DNA of 64,000 nt from Lyophyllum atratum (GCA_014905825.1 JACGCN010000006.1:434001-498000), one strand, 5' to 3'. Counted from the stretch's first letter, positions 32,541-44,444 are shown. Made by a program: numbers and translations. Notes: generated by a model from the sequence alone, not told the origin.

Positions 32541-34643
32541 ATGAGCGCAATCGATTACTCCATATACCTTGTAACAGGCCGCGATCTCCTGCCTCCAGGA
32601 AAGGTTTGTAGGAACCACTGATTGGAACCGTCTTTACGGTGACTCACACGCGGCACTAGGATTACTATGAGTCTTTGGAAGAAGTACCGCGTTCCATATC
32701 CCATGCCACCTCACAGAACGCTGAATCCCAGCCTAGTCGATTCAAGGTGGCGTCACCGTGGTCCAGGTTCGTGAAAAGTACGCGGATACGGCTGAGGTAA
32801 GGATTCTTTGGCGCGTTACCCTCTTTCATAACTAACTCCACCATAGTTTCTCCAAGTCGCAGCAAAATCGAAAGAGATATGCGATAGATATAACGTGCCC
32901 CTCTTGATAAACGACCGCGTCGACGTTGCAGTTGCTATCAAGGCACACGGTGTTCACCTCGGCCAAACGGATATGTCTGTCACCCAGGCGCGTAGTATGC
33001 TCCCGAAGGACGCGATTATTGGTGTTTCGTGCAACAATGTGGACCATGTGGAGAATGCTGTTAAGGATGGCGTGGACTACGTTGGTATCGGTGCAGTGTG
33101 GGGGACGAAGACTAAGCAGTTGACGAGTCCAATTGTTGGCCCACGGCGTGTTGGAGCTATGTTGGAGATTTTGGACGGAACACAAATCAAAGCAGTGGCG
33201 ATTGGTATGACTTTAACGTCTCTTTCGTTATCTTTGCGTCAACAATCATATTACTAGGTGGAATCAAGTCCTCAAATCTTCTCCGCACTTTACACGGTTC
33301 TGTCTCCTCGACAAATCACATTTTGGATGGGGTCGCTGTTGTTTCAGATATTGTGGCCGCAGCACAACCTCGCGGGGCTGCAGCTAAATTGTCTCAAATA
33401 TTCAGGTCATTCCGCTGTCCGCCAACTATTTCATCTACTTCTGAAGGCGTCTTGACTGAGCGAGGTATCATTGACGAAGTCGCCCGGTTGATGACCGCAG
33501 TCAGGGAAATAAATCCCCTAGTGCACCAGGTAATTGGACCTCCAGGCCTTTCGTAGTCTTCCCTTGCTGAATTATTCGTCAGATAACCAACAACGTCGTA
33601 GCAACACAATCGGCCAACATCACATTAGCTTTGGGCGGTAGCCCAATCATGGCGACCGAACCGCAGGAAATGGAAGACCTGAGTCACATATGCAACGCCC
33701 TGCTCGTCAACATCGGTACATTGAGAGCTGATGGTAAGGAAAGCATGTCCATCGCTGGTGAGTGATTCCCAACAAGCAGTGCATGTTTCAGGTTGATAGC
33801 TCCTTTTTCCGACCAGGTTATTCTGCGAATGCAAATAAGAAACCGCTGGTGTTTGATCCTGTTGGGATTGGCGCGAGCGCCTTCCGCAAAGAAACTGTCA
33901 AAGGTAGGCCTTTTCGAGGGAATGCGCTCAAAGAAATTAACATGGTCGGCATAGATCTGTTAAATACATTCCAGGCGAGCGTCATCAAAGGTAACGCCGG
34001 TGAGCTGGCAACTCTGGCCAATTCGCAGGAGGTGAGGACCAGTCACCTCGCCGTCCCGGGACACTGTTGATTCTTCCTAGGTTTTAACGAAAGGCGTTGA
34101 CAGCGTGGGCTCGGGTTTTAAAGATCCCGTTGGATTCGTTCGAACGCTGGCGAAGAAGGAGAGTAAGTTCGGCATGCCTCATGAGTTGATCCAAGACTGA
34201 AAGATTCTTCAGGATGCGTGATTGTCTTGACAGGGCCGATTGATTACATCTCAGATGGCGTCAGTGTTGTTGCCCTTCGAAATGGCCATGAAATTCTAGG
34301 CAAAATCACCGGCTCTGGATGTATCGTTGGTAGCAGCATTGCTACATACTGCGGTGCCATATGGGCGCAGAGTATGAAAGGAGACGATGGAATGGTAGTG
34401 CACGGTGACATGCTTTTGGGCGCAGTGGCTGGGTAGGTACAAATCTTGATACCGCTACGCAGCCGGTGCTCACCAACCTTACCGCTTTCTAGCGTCCTTG
34501 TTCTCACTGTCGCGGCAGAGATTGCGGTACGGCGAGACGACGTCAAAGGGCCAGGAACCTTCCTCCCTGCTCTTATCGACGAGCTATGGTCCTTGGAGCC
34601 CGGAACCATGCAATCACTGGCTCGAATTGAACTCTTCCCATAA
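32541..34643 (+). CDS. thi6: Bifunctional thiamine-phosphate synthase / hydroxyethylthiazole kinase
   Basis: This fused enzyme makes thiamine phosphate from the pyrimidine and thiazole halves and phosphorylates hydroxyethylthiazole; it is the fungal THI6 type. The N-terminal ThiE part has SIYLVTGRDLLPPGKDYYES, GGVTVVQVREKYADTAE, VPLLINDRVDVAVA, GVHLGQTDM, GVSCNNVD and DYVGIGAVWGT. The C-terminal ThiM part has NPLVHQITNNVVATQSAN, LGGSPIMATEPQEM, VFDPVGIGASAFR, VIKGNAGEL and ITGSGCIVGSS. About nine or ten exons; the first intron pair is placed by the ThiE motif (LEE then SIQGGVT). Start ATGAGCGCAATC at 32541, stop at 34643. Full length for the family, with all key motifs intact. Confidence 0.92.
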
Positions 34644-35294
34644 GTCAGGAGGTATGAGGTTCTCGCAGTTGATACGTTACCTGGGATGCATCTTATATAT
34701 CCTCAACCCTACTATGAATATATAAGCCAGTTGCAAGGTACGGGACAATTGTGCCCATGAAACTCGGAGCGCCCTGACAACTTTGCAGTCACACAACTCG
34801 ACAAACGGACGCTAAAAGCACCTAGAACTTTAAGATATGGACTCACTTATAATTAAACGCACACTTCGATCCGTGATATTCAGGGAAAACCGGACTAGAT
34901 TGCATTCATGTGTTGTAGGACGCCCAGGTTCATCGCTCAAGCCCATGCTTAACTTTGATCAGGCAGGTTGGCAGGTGAGATCAGTCAATCAAAACTCGAC
35001 GGATTCTCTCATCCCTTGGCTACAAAATTACTCGGAGCTTCCCATCAGCATTGAACGCCTCTATCACACAATGACCTTGCATTCATCATATTCTTCACTC
35101 TTCCTTCTCTCCTTTGTTGTAGCCTAGTTGTAGCTCATATTCTGCTTCCCCGGCGGTTGCTGGTACAGCGTACCACCTTTCTTTCGTTCATTCATCTTTG
35201 TATTCTTATTTTTCTCCTACTTCCCCTTTCCGGTCTTTCTAATCTTCACTTCGCTTCTTTTTTCTTCTTCGAACGTGGCGACACTTGACTGCCG
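34644..35294. other. Intergenic, CT-rich promoter at the right side
   Basis: About 650 bp. A pyrimidine-rich tract (35180-35275) directly before the next start is typical for highly expressed fungal genes. A 96-aa frame at 34837-35127 has no family features. Confidence 0.5.
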
Positions 35295-37410
35295 ATGCCT
35301 TCATTAATCACCACCATCGAGGAGAACTCACCACTCATCAACTACCTTAATGGCTGGACCACTGGCACGAGCGCCACCGACGACGCTGCTAGCAGGTAAT
35401 ACTCCTTCCGTCCCTATCTATCCCTCATCTTCGCCGACCAGCTAATCATCATCTGAATCTCCCGTCCCCAGCTACTCAGACAGCACCTTCATGGCCACAC
35501 AAGTGGCAGGCGCCTCTGCGTCATTCGTCTTCAACGGGACCGGGGTACAGATCTTTGGTGCCAAACGCGGCAACCACGGGCCGTACGTGGTGAAGGTTGA
35601 CGATTCGATGTACCCTGCCGCAGATGGCGTCGCGCCGCCTCCGGGGCTGTTCCAGCAGAATCTGTTCAGCGTGGACGGGCTTAAGCAGGGGCGGCATGAG
35701 GTGACGATCATTAACCAGGCGGCGGCGTTCTTGGATATCGATTTCGTCCGTCTTCTACTCTGGTTTGTATTTTTCGTTTTCAGAGCTGACGGAGTGGACG
35801 GCGGGCGTTTTAGATTACATGGACGACGGACTTTGGAAAGCCCTCGGACAAACTCTTCGTGAACACGTTCCAAGATACGGACCCATCGTTCGCGTACTCG
35901 TCTGGGTCAGCTTGGAACACGAATCCGAAGAATGTGGGAAGCTTCTTGGGAGGCTCCGGACAGTGCGTCGCAAACGGTTATTCCTATGATAAACGGTGTT
36001 GACACGTGGTGAATTTTGACAGTGCGACGACGAACCCAGGTGCTTCCTTCGTGTATACATTCCAAGTGAGTCTTTGCTTCTATGAACATACGTGACTAGT
36101 TCATTGACATGTTGTCCAGGGTGAGTTCTCATCGGCGATTTAGATTCGCGTGCTGTCCTGATGAATGCGCTTTCCAGGCGAGGGCGTCTCGTTATACGGT
36201 CCTGTGAGCCCCGACGGCGCCCCATACACAGTTCAGCTTGATGGAGGCTCCCCGCGGAATTTCACATCCAGTAAAGACCTGTACAGGGCGCAGGTATTAC
36301 TATATCACGCCAACAATCTCCCGACTGGACAGCACCGCGTGCAGCTGACGTGCCAGCCGACGACGTCGGGTCAGATTTTCGCGGTAGACTACGCAAATGT
36401 GTACACGACGACCCCACCACAGTAAGAACCACCATATATCTGCATATCTGTCCATGAATAACAGAGTCGTGTCTATATAGGGCCATCAGCGAAGGCGGGT
36501 AAGCAACTCTTTTCCTTTCTAATATTGCCCAGGGCCATGCTGAGTGATGACCCATCGGAACAGCCTCTCCGCTGGATCAATAGTCGGAATCACGCTTTCT
36601 ATAGTTGGCATCTTAGGCGTCCTCGCCGCGCTCTTCCTCTTTATCCGTCGGCGCCAGCGTCTGAACGGATACGTGAAGGAGCTCGAGACGCCGTCCTACG
36701 TCACCGACAAGCATCGGGGTGTAGTCACCATGTCAAGCTTGGGTCCCGGGCCCGCCACTGGTGATCTACAGACCACGGGTAACCTGATACCGGCCCCGTT
36801 CCCGATGTCGTCTATCGCTCCATCAGAATCAGACCCCCAGTCACGCTCTGGGTCGCCTGGGTCCTCACTGGTACGTCCGGCGCCAACTCGGCGTTCACCC
36901 TCCCCCGCGGGTGCTCCCAAGCACCAGGTACGCTTCTCGGATCAACCTGAGGAGCGGGAATTCCAAGTCTCGGTACGTGGATTATTGTATCCAGCTCATT
37001 GTTCCTCAAGTCGATGCGAGTGCTGACTTGCCATGACCCAGTCATCGTCTTCACGCCTCGCGCCGCCCAGCTTACTGAACCGTACGTCTTCGTCTTCGTC
37101 CTCCTCCTCGAATTCGACCTCTCCGCGGAGGGGGCTCCCGTCCAGTCCTGGTCCAGTCCAGAGAAAGGGCCAGCCCATGCCGCTCCCCAGTACAGCAGGG
37201 CGCTCGCTACCGAATGTCCCTGAGGAAGAATTACGTGCGAACCGCCTCTTCGTAGAAGGGCGAGCGCAAGACTTTGGCTCGTCTGAGCAGTCTCCGACTG
37301 ATTCGGTCGGAACGTCGCCTTTCTCTGATGTTTACGGGGAGGAAGAGGGGGACAGGGATGGGGTGCTCCCGCCCGATTATCTTCAGGCCACGCAACAGTA
37401 TACCAGGTAG
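35295..37410 (+). CDS. Single-pass membrane protein with two lectin-like extracellular domains; one-nucleotide exon
   Basis: Two similar beta-rich halves precede a membrane segment. Half 1: INYLNGWTTGT, TFMATQVAGASASFVFNGTG, VQIFGAKRGNHGPYVVKVDD. Half 2: PSFAYSSGSAWNT, GASFVYTFQ, EGVSLYGPVSPDGAPYTVQL. The first half ends FLDIDF and joins ITWTTDFGK across an intron. The transmembrane segment is SIVGITLSIVGILGVLAALF, followed by basic IRRRQR and a long Ser/Pro-rich tail. The family is common in Agaricomycetes; the halves resemble a galactose-binding/jelly-roll fold. No signal peptide is visible at the start (MPSLITTIEE), which is typical for some members. Between GASFVYTFQ and EGVSLYG two introns (36066-36119 and 36121-36177) flank a single G at 36120, needed to keep frame. 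Confidence 0.8.
36120..36120 (+). other. Candidate one-nucleotide exon
   Basis: The upstream exon ends ACATTCCAA. A 54-nt intron (GTGAGT...CCAG) follows, then a single G, then a 57-nt intron (GTGAGT...CCAG). The next exon begins GCG. CAA+G+GC gives Gln-Gly and continues EGVSLYG; skipping the G gives an early stop. Both introns have canonical ends and the usual length for this genome. Confidence 0.6.
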
Positions 37411-38138
37411 TATATGAGGGGGTGCTTTGATTAGCCTTTTGAGTAATTTACTCGTATGTGATCACTGTTTCTCTGGGAGATGGCCCATGGGTAACAGGCT
37501 GCGGTTTCGAATTTGAAATCGCCAATCCATGTACAGCAGAAATTGAGGCAGTGCAGTTAGGTAGAATATTCCTTGGCGAGGCGGGTCTTTCCACAGCTGA
37601 TAACAGCCTAGTTGTAATCGGCCTGGTTAGACTGAGTGAGGAGAGTCCGTTGCACGCGTTCGAATAGTGGCGGGGACGTCTTGCTTGATACTAACTCGTC
37701 TTGAACTAGTCACTTGTAGGTCACTGTGCTAAAAATATCACGAACATTTGCTTCCGTTGTTTGTTTTTTTCATTCTTTTTTTTCGCCCATCCTCCTATTT
37801 TATGCGAAACTACTGCGGTGAGCACAGCTCCGCACCGCCTTGAGTTAGTGGGATCTGCTCTGACGTTGCTGCGGGAGATGTGGCTCCAGATTTCGGCTCT
37901 AATTCGGCTGCTCCATACATGACATCGATTATCCATTACGTCATTGCTATTGCTAATTTGGGCAATCATGCGTTCTGTATAAATGCCAGCCGCGCTTGTT
38001 CCTGATTGCCGCGATTCTCCCATCCTCCCCACTCCCCCCCACTTCTGTAACGCCACACAGTGAGTAGCCCCACCCACTTGGCATTGCTTCACACGGTATT
38101 GACGACTATCTGATAGCTAGCGCGCCTTCACGATAACA
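37411..38138. other. Intergenic, no gene seen
   Basis: About 730 bp between the membrane-protein gene and the SUR7-like gene. Only short frames are present. Confidence 0.5.
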
Positions 38139-38883
38139 ATGGTCGCCTCCCCCGCCGTCCCAGGACTCTTTCTATGCTTTGCTGCGACCGTGCTTCTTAT
38201 CTTCGTATGTGCATCAGCACACGACCTCTCTTGATATTAACACTGGTATCATCAGGTGTGTGTGTCAGCACCAACATGGGACAAAATCTCCTTCTTGAAC
38301 GTCGGCGCTGGCGTTGGGAATCAAATACGATACGGAGTGTTTGGCTTCACGGGTAGTAAAGTGGGGATCGGTTACGACTTCCAGTCAACAGGGTATGTTT
38401 CTACGAGTAATGTATCAGTTAGCACAAATATCTGATAGGTTTTCATTTTTAGCCTCGGCCAGTCGAATCTCAACACTACGGTAGTACACAACCTCACGAA
38501 AACCCTCATCCTCCATCCAATCGGTACGTCATCTGCCGTTATCCCCTATATCTTTCTCCTAATCTCGCATTCTGTTAGCCGCCGGTCTTGCCGGCCTCGC
38601 ATTCCTTTTTGGCCTCTGTGGCGCGTCATACCACCGCATTGGCACAATTCTCATGACGCTCTTATCGGGGCTCGCCATGATCGTCACTCTCGTCGCCTTC
38701 GTCATCGACATGGTCCTTTTCGGTATCGTGCGCAATCGCCTACGCAACGCAGATATACCAGCGCAGTACGGCAATGCCAACTGGCTTACCCTCGGTGCTC
38801 TCATCGCACTCCTCCTTGGATTCTGTGCCTCCGCGTGCGGCGTCTTTGGTCGTTATAGGAGACGCAAGGAGGCTACATACTAA
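38139..38883 (+). CDS. SUR7/PalI-family four-pass membrane protein
   Basis: Four exons give about 190 aa. The first transmembrane helix is PGLFLCFAATVLLIFVCVSA. A short extracellular loop with WDKISFLNVG and FGFTGSKVGIGYDF (the G-x-FG pattern of the family) follows. Then come three helices: AAGLAGLAFLFGLCG, IGTILMTLLSGLAMIVTLVA and WLTLGALIALLLGFCASACG. The C-terminus is short and basic (RYRRRKEATY). SUR7 members sit in plasma-membrane eisosome domains; PalI/Rim9 members act in alkaline-pH sensing. The short tail does not decide between these. The GT-AG introns all keep frame. Confidence 0.82.
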
Positions 38884-39585
38884 GTGGATTTGTCTTCTTC
38901 TTAATCTCCGATTCTTCTGGATATCTGTGACCCCTGTGTTATGCTTCGGCATGGACATTTGCTTTTTCCCCTTGATGTTGTAATACTCGCTCCCTACTAT
39001 CCGCGCCTTGCCCTTTTTCACCACCGCTGCCCCTATTCGATATGCACCTCGACACCGATCCCGAGATGTAATGTTTCAATCTACTTTTTCGCATATATTC
39101 AGCCACGATTTAAAGTATTGTATTACCCACCTAGCTAGCCATATACACCGAATATACGAACTCTCGCTGATACCGTAGAGCAATGGCTTCTTATGGTCCT
39201 TTGTCCCTTCTTTCCATCAGTTCTCGATCCTAGATGTTTGAGTCATGGTACTCGCATCCTATTTCCCAAAACTTCCATCATGGCTTTTGAGTTAGCCTTA
39301 TCTGTGCGACTGGCCTGCCTGCTCCCTTTGTTCCACTCGACGCGCTGTGCATGTAGGAATCAGAATTACAATGCATATGACCTTTCGGGACGAGGATGTC
39401 GCTGCTAGGGCATACTCATACCAACACATTTCGCTCTTTCACTCGCTCGCTCAAGGTGCTGTCATGGAAATACTAAACTGTCCTCCGTGTTGTAAGGAGT
39501 TCGAATCTCGTTATCTTATCTAGTGTAACTTTGATTAATCGATCATGTCAGCGAACAAGAATAGCGATTTGAAATTGTGTCATCA
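38884..39585. other. Intergenic, no gene seen
   Basis: About 700 bp. A stretch near 39490-39530 contains GTTCGAATCTC, like a tRNA T-loop, but no cloverleaf could be built around it. Confidence 0.5.
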
Positions 39586-42104
39586 ATGAATCATGATCGC
39601 CTCGAGTTACAGTTGTGCGAATACGTACAAGACCCTGAGCTCCCAAAGCCCAATCCTGTTCCCACTGCCATGGAGCAACCCATGAGTGAGAAAAACGGCG
39701 CTGGGCCATTGCTCCCCTCCCCACCTGTTCAACGAGCGAAACGTTACACCCTCACACGCAGTCTGAATGCTGTCTTCATCTCCATCCTCTGTGGTTATCT
39801 GTGGATGGGGTTGTCATATCGCCTTATGGCACTCTGGATGCACGACTCGTCTGACAAGGATGAGTCCCGGTGCGCTCAGAGCGATCCGCTTGTCCCAGAC
39901 AAAAATGGGGCGTTGTGGGAGTCGTTGAGCGCGACGTTTGGGACGGAGCCATTCAAGGTGAAGGCTATCGATTGGTTGAGTGGTGCTGTGAGGATTCCGT
40001 GAGTCTTGAAATGCCCATTGTATCGTGACTCTGAGTTGGACGGGGTTTCAGTACCGAGTCATTCGACAATATGGGGCCAGTCGGGGAGGACCCACGATGG
40101 GATGCATTCGCGCCATTCCATGACTATCTTCTTGGCGCGTTCCCCCTGGTGTGAGCGCAAACATGCATTGTGTGACTTTTGAATCACCAAAGCGATAACA
40201 CGTGTAGCCATACGACACTTCAGTTGACGAAAGTTAACACGTACGGCCTATTGTACGTCTGGCAGGGCTCCGACTTCAGCCTGAAGCCCATCGTTTTGGC
40301 TGCTCACCAGGGTATGTGTTGCTCTAACTTCTGGGCACCCAGTTTCGTCTTGATGTCGCATTTAGATGTCGTTCCTGTTAACCCCACTACTGCTTCTGAA
40401 TGGACTCACCCACCTTACTCGGGACATTTCGATGGTTTGTCTACACGTAACGCAGGGTTGATTATGTCTACTCACATAAATGTAGGCAAAAGAATTTGGG
40501 GTCGGGGAAGCTCCGATGACAAGAGCGGTTTGATTGGCTCATTGTCTGTCGCTCCATAGTACCGAGCATGTCACCTACGATTCTGACCCGGGAGAATCTA
40601 GGTCCAGTGTTGAAACACTCCTTTTAAGAGGTTTCCGACCAACCCGGACAGTGATACTCGCATACGGATTCGATGAAGAAATCAGCGGAACACAGGTATG
40701 TATCCTGCTAGGGACCCTAGTATGATTGATTATATTGCAATAGGGCGCTCAAAAACTTGGTGAAGCCCTGCTTGCCCTCTATGGAGAAGATGGAATTGCG
40801 ATGATCGTGGACGAGGGTGGTAAGTTCTCGCGTTAAATGGACAACTTGCCAACCATCACGCTCTATCGTAGGAGGATTCGTGGAGGAGTATGGCTCTGTC
40901 ATTGCGACGCCCGGCATTGCTGAGAAGGGCTATATGGACGTAAGGGTCGAGATTACCACGCCCGGCGGCCATTCGAGCGTCCCGCCGAGGCATACAGTAA
41001 GCTATTCATGTCGTGTAAGTTCACTTTAAGATAATCATTAAAATTTCCAGGGCATCGGCATTCTTTCGGCGCTACTTGTCGAATACGAAGCAAATCCTTT
41101 CAAAGTCAAGCTGGTATTTGCTGACCTATTCCTTCTTACCCCGTTGTGAGGTGACACTTTATACGCAGACCAAGCAAGACCCCCTATACAGCACTTTCCA
41201 GTGTGTTGGGGAGCACGCGAAAGAGCTGCCGAAGGACTTGCGTGAGACCATCAGGCGTTCCTGGTCGTCGAATAAAGAACTACGGAAGCTCGAAAAGTTT
41301 ATACTCGATAACCCTGTATTCCGCAGTATGGTGGGTGTAACTCAGGCCATTGATATGATTCAAGGCGGTGTGAAGGCCAACGCGCTCCCAGAGATGGCTT
41401 GGGCGCTCGTCAATCACCGAATCGCTGTCATCAGGTAGCTCGCCCGCCTTTTCAGACGCGTCTGTTGGCTGAAAACACATACATGATACAGCTCCGTCGA
41501 AGAAGTGAAAGCGCACGATACCAAAATCCTTGAAGGCCTTGCAGAGAAGTTTAACCTCACCTACAACGCCTTTGGCTCCAAGATTTCTAAAGAAGAAAAA
41601 GACGCTCCCTCGAGCGGATCCCTGACACTCACTGACGCTCATGGGAACTCGCTGGAGCCGGCGCCTGTTACTCCCACAGGCAAAGACGCCGCGCCATACC
41701 AGCTTCTTTCTGGCACCATCAAGACAGCGTACAACTCGCACCGGCAATTCGAGGGGGAAAATGAGATTATCGTGAGTCCAGGAATGCCTTCTGGAAACAC
41801 CGGCAAGTCTTTCCTGGGCACGTGTTGGTCGAAAGTTGAGACTAAAGGGTGGCAACTTCGCAGATACCCGGTACTATTGGCACTTGTCGAAACATATCTT
41901 CAGGTACAATCACAAGAATTCGGGAAAGAACAAGAACAGACTCTCTGGCGTACACACGGTGAACGAATGTACGTGGTGGCCGCTTCCTGCGTAGGATATC
42001 GACTGACTTGTGTGTGTGCAGCTATCGAGGTCGATGGGTTTTTGGAGATGATTCGATTCTTCACAACTTTGATCCTCAATGCGGACGAGGCGACAAACCT
42101 GTAG
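39586..42104 (+). CDS. cps1: Carboxypeptidase S (M20 metallopeptidase), type II membrane protein
   Basis: CPS-type enzymes release C-terminal residues from short peptides in the vacuole. A cytosolic N-terminus is followed by a signal anchor (VFISILCGYLWMGLSYRL). The M20 metal-site motifs are IVLAAHQDVVPV (His, Asp), WGRGSSDDKSG (Asp), GFDEEISG (Glu-Glu), IVDEGGGF and ITTPGGHSSVPP; the C-terminal SGNTDTRYYWHLSKHIFRYN closes the site. About 11-12 exons. The start is the ATG at 39586; upstream codons lack an ATG. The intron at 41803-41863 has a GC donor (ACCG|GCAAGT), the consensus for GC-AG introns. It is needed to join SGNT to DTRYYW. Confidence 0.9.
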
Positions 42105-42789
42105 TCCTTATAGTTACCCATCCTCATGTTCTCATATGTCACGAAAATCCAATTGCTATCTGTTTTTCCACGCGAAGGTCATGGCGGCACGTATGCGCAT
42201 CGTGCGCGCATCCTGTAGGGTTGTGGCGCATCCTCTTATCAGTGCTATTATTCACTGGACGGATAATAGACCATTGGCTGTATCTCTCGGGCTCTGCACA
42301 TAGCGATTGCGAGGAAACACTACAATCATTGGTGGTCTTGACAAGGGGTACTGAGATAGCAGGCCAGACTAGGTCCTCCGTGGACAGAAACTCATACGTT
42401 GACACGTCCTTGTCTTCTCAGTCTGTCAGTGAAAGTGATAGCGATATTTATAGATTATGTGCGCTTTTTAATAGCCGCCGGCATCATCCCATCTGATTCC
42501 ATCACACCCCGATGCCGCATCGAGCCTGCTGCCTGGCTCCGACAACTCTCCCAGCAGAATATGTCGTCTTCTTAGGCGTCCAAGTCCTCACTCTATACGT
42601 TCCACGCCTCAGCGACGCCCGCCCCCAGCCTGCCAAGAAGCCAGTTCCTAGGAGCCTGATGTTCATCTGCTTGCAAAACTCAACTTGAGGGATACATGTG
42701 AAAGCCCCTGGACCTCGCTTCGTCGTCGAAGGCCTTGAGCCGGTTGATGACGAGGAGGTGTGGAATGAATATCAGTATACCACACTGTT
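42105..42789. other. Intergenic, no gene seen
   Basis: About 680 bp downstream of the carboxypeptidase. No convincing gene was seen. Confidence 0.5.
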
Positions 42790-43235
42790 GAGACAGATCC
42801 TCACGCGTGTACGCGGCATTTTGTGGACACCAATAGTTGCTGCACGGGCCCGAGCTGCTTAGGAATCGCTGACAAGACTATTGAGACAGAACCCGACACG
42901 TGTACGAGGCATTTTGTGGATACCAGTAGTCGCAGCATGGGGTGGGGGCTTTCTACTAGGAACCGCTGACAACGACTTCGGTGAGATAGGACCCCACGCG
43001 TGTATGAGGCATTTTATGGACGCCAATAGTCGCTGCGCGGGCGGGGGCCTTCTAGGAACCGCTGACAACGACTTTGCTGAGACAGAACTCCACGCGTGTA
43101 CGAGGCATTTTGTGGACACCAATAGTCGCTGCAGGTTGGATGCAGGGGCGGGGGTTTTCTAGGAGCCCGCTGACGACATCATGGAGACAAGACCCCATAC
43201 GTGCATGAGGCATTTTGTGGACACCAATAGTTGTC
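42790..43235 (+). repeat. Tandem array, five units of about 95 bp, upstream of the metallothionein
   Basis: Units start at about 42803, 42896, 42994, 43090 and 43195 (periods 93, 98, 96 and 105). Each has an ACGYGTGTAYGMGGCATTTT-like core, then TGGAYRCCARTAGTYGCTGC, a G-rich variable stretch, and GGAAYCGCTGACAACGACTT. Units differ most in the G-rich part. The array ends about 95 bp before the metallothionein TATA box, so it may be a multiplied promoter element. Confidence 0.85.
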
Positions 43236-43332
43236 TTTTCCTGTGAAGGGGCACGGTCTTAGGGGAGCTTATTCCTTTCTTCTTCGTCATCCACTAGTCA
43301 TTCCATAATCCACGCGTCTCATCACAAGAGGG

Positions 43333-43340
43333 TATATAAA
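43333..43340 (+). promoter_or_regulatory. TATA box of the metallothionein gene
   Basis: TATATAAA lies about 100 bp before the ATG at 43438 and about 95 bp after the tandem repeat array. Confidence 0.6.
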
Positions 43341-43437
43341 GGTAGACGGAATCGCTTTCGCTTTTGCAGAACTCAGACTCTGACCACTCAACCACTTCAT
43401 AACAACCACCCAGCAAATTCTCTCTACGACAACAAAT

Positions 43438-43787
43438 ATGATGGTATGTTCCTCAACATCTTGTCAAAGCCATGGTGCTGATAGCCTGTCTTCCCTTCTG
43501 CAGACCATCCAAGATATCCCCGTTTCCCAGTCTTCGAGCGGATGCGCCTGCACCTCGTGCATATGCGCCAAGTAAGCATCTTCACCTCTCCTCACGTTCA
43601 GCATCGCGATGGCTTATCGCTCCTGCTTCATGCAGATGCGGCTGCGGTACGCCCGTTTCCCAAGCTGCTGCTTGCGGAAACGCGTCATGCACCTGCACCT
43701 CGCGAGTACTTGGACTGTCATGAAGATTGTCGTTCGTTGCTCATGATGCAACGTTCCAGTTGCTCCTGCAAGGAGTGCAAGTGTTGA
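43438..43787 (+). CDS. Metallothionein, 55 aa with 13 cysteines
   Basis: Four exons: 43438-43443 (only ATGATG), 43504-43571, 43636-43701 and 43760-43787. The protein has two cysteine clusters, CACTSCICAKCGC and CGNASCTCTSCSCKECKC, joined by a GTPVSQAAA linker. It has six C-x-C pairs, no aromatic residue, and the size of fungal copper metallothioneins. It would bind Cu(I), Zn or Cd in the cytosol. The last intron (43702-43759) has a GC donor (ACCTC|GCGAGT). Only this donor keeps CSCKECKC in frame; the GT four bases downstream shifts it, and without splicing the frame ends after SRVLGLS. A strong TATA box and the upstream five-copy repeat suggest inducible expression. Confidence 0.8.
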
Positions 43788-44240
43788 ATCACCACTATGT
43801 TCAGCAGAAGAGAGACTCTTTCGAATTGTTTGTACTTCGATTCTTATCCCATGTAAATATGTAGCCTTCGGATATTGAGCCAATTACGTTTAGTGTCTTC
43901 ACCCCAAGACTGTACTCTGCTATACGACTGGTTCCATATCTCACCCATTTCCAGATTTGCTGAGATTTGTAAAGCAGAATATGCATCATCTCCGAACCGA
44001 ATACACGCGCTTGAGTGTCGACTCGACCCTCCGGACCACAACATGCGCACATGCGATCCTCCATATCTAAACCTTCCTCTCCGATCTTAACTCCAGCTTG
44101 AGTGGTTCAAAGCGCTATAGCCGAACACCTCGCACAAATGCAGGAAAACAAAAACACGGTCATCCGTTCCTACAGAAGTACACGCCTCCAATGAAGCAAA
44201 GCAACGAAAACATAAGTATATACATAAGTAAATCCCCCAT
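43788..44240. other. Intergenic, no gene seen
   Basis: About 450 bp between convergent genes (metallothionein, plus strand; TPR protein, minus strand). No gene was seen. Confidence 0.5.
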
Positions 44241-44397
44241 CATCCCCGATGAACATCTCCTTCCTCGCCAGCGGCCGAACCCGCATCGGTATCGCCAGGC
44301 GTTTAACATATAAGTAAAATGAGCCACCCTCATCCCCGCCCCGAACCTCTCCTTCCTCGCCAGCGGCCGAAACCAAATCGTCATCGCCAGGCGTTTA
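44241..44397 (+). repeat. Two direct repeats of about 66 bp, 90-bp period
   Basis: Copies at 44241-44306 and 44331-44397 share CTCCTTCCTCGCCAGCGGCC and ATCGCCAGGCGTTTA. They lie in the shared 3' region of the metallothionein and TPR genes; the function is unknown. Confidence 0.75.
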
Positions 44398-44444
44398 GTT
44401 AGTATACAACGCTGAATCCGCGTCACTCCAAGCAAAAAACAGCA

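Noticed and set aside
32450..32600. TPP riboswitch before THI6
   Set aside because: I saw none of the conserved CTGAGA / ACCTGA core pairing in the leader or first introns.
34837..35127. 96-aa plus-strand ORF
   Set aside because: No motif, no family resemblance, and it lies in the CT-rich promoter of the next gene.
39470..39535. Possible tRNA (GTTCGAATCTC motif)
   Set aside because: No acceptor or D stem can be formed around the T-loop-like motif.
42790..43235. CRISPR-like array
   Set aside because: Units are whole 95-bp tandem copies without unique spacers, in a eukaryote.
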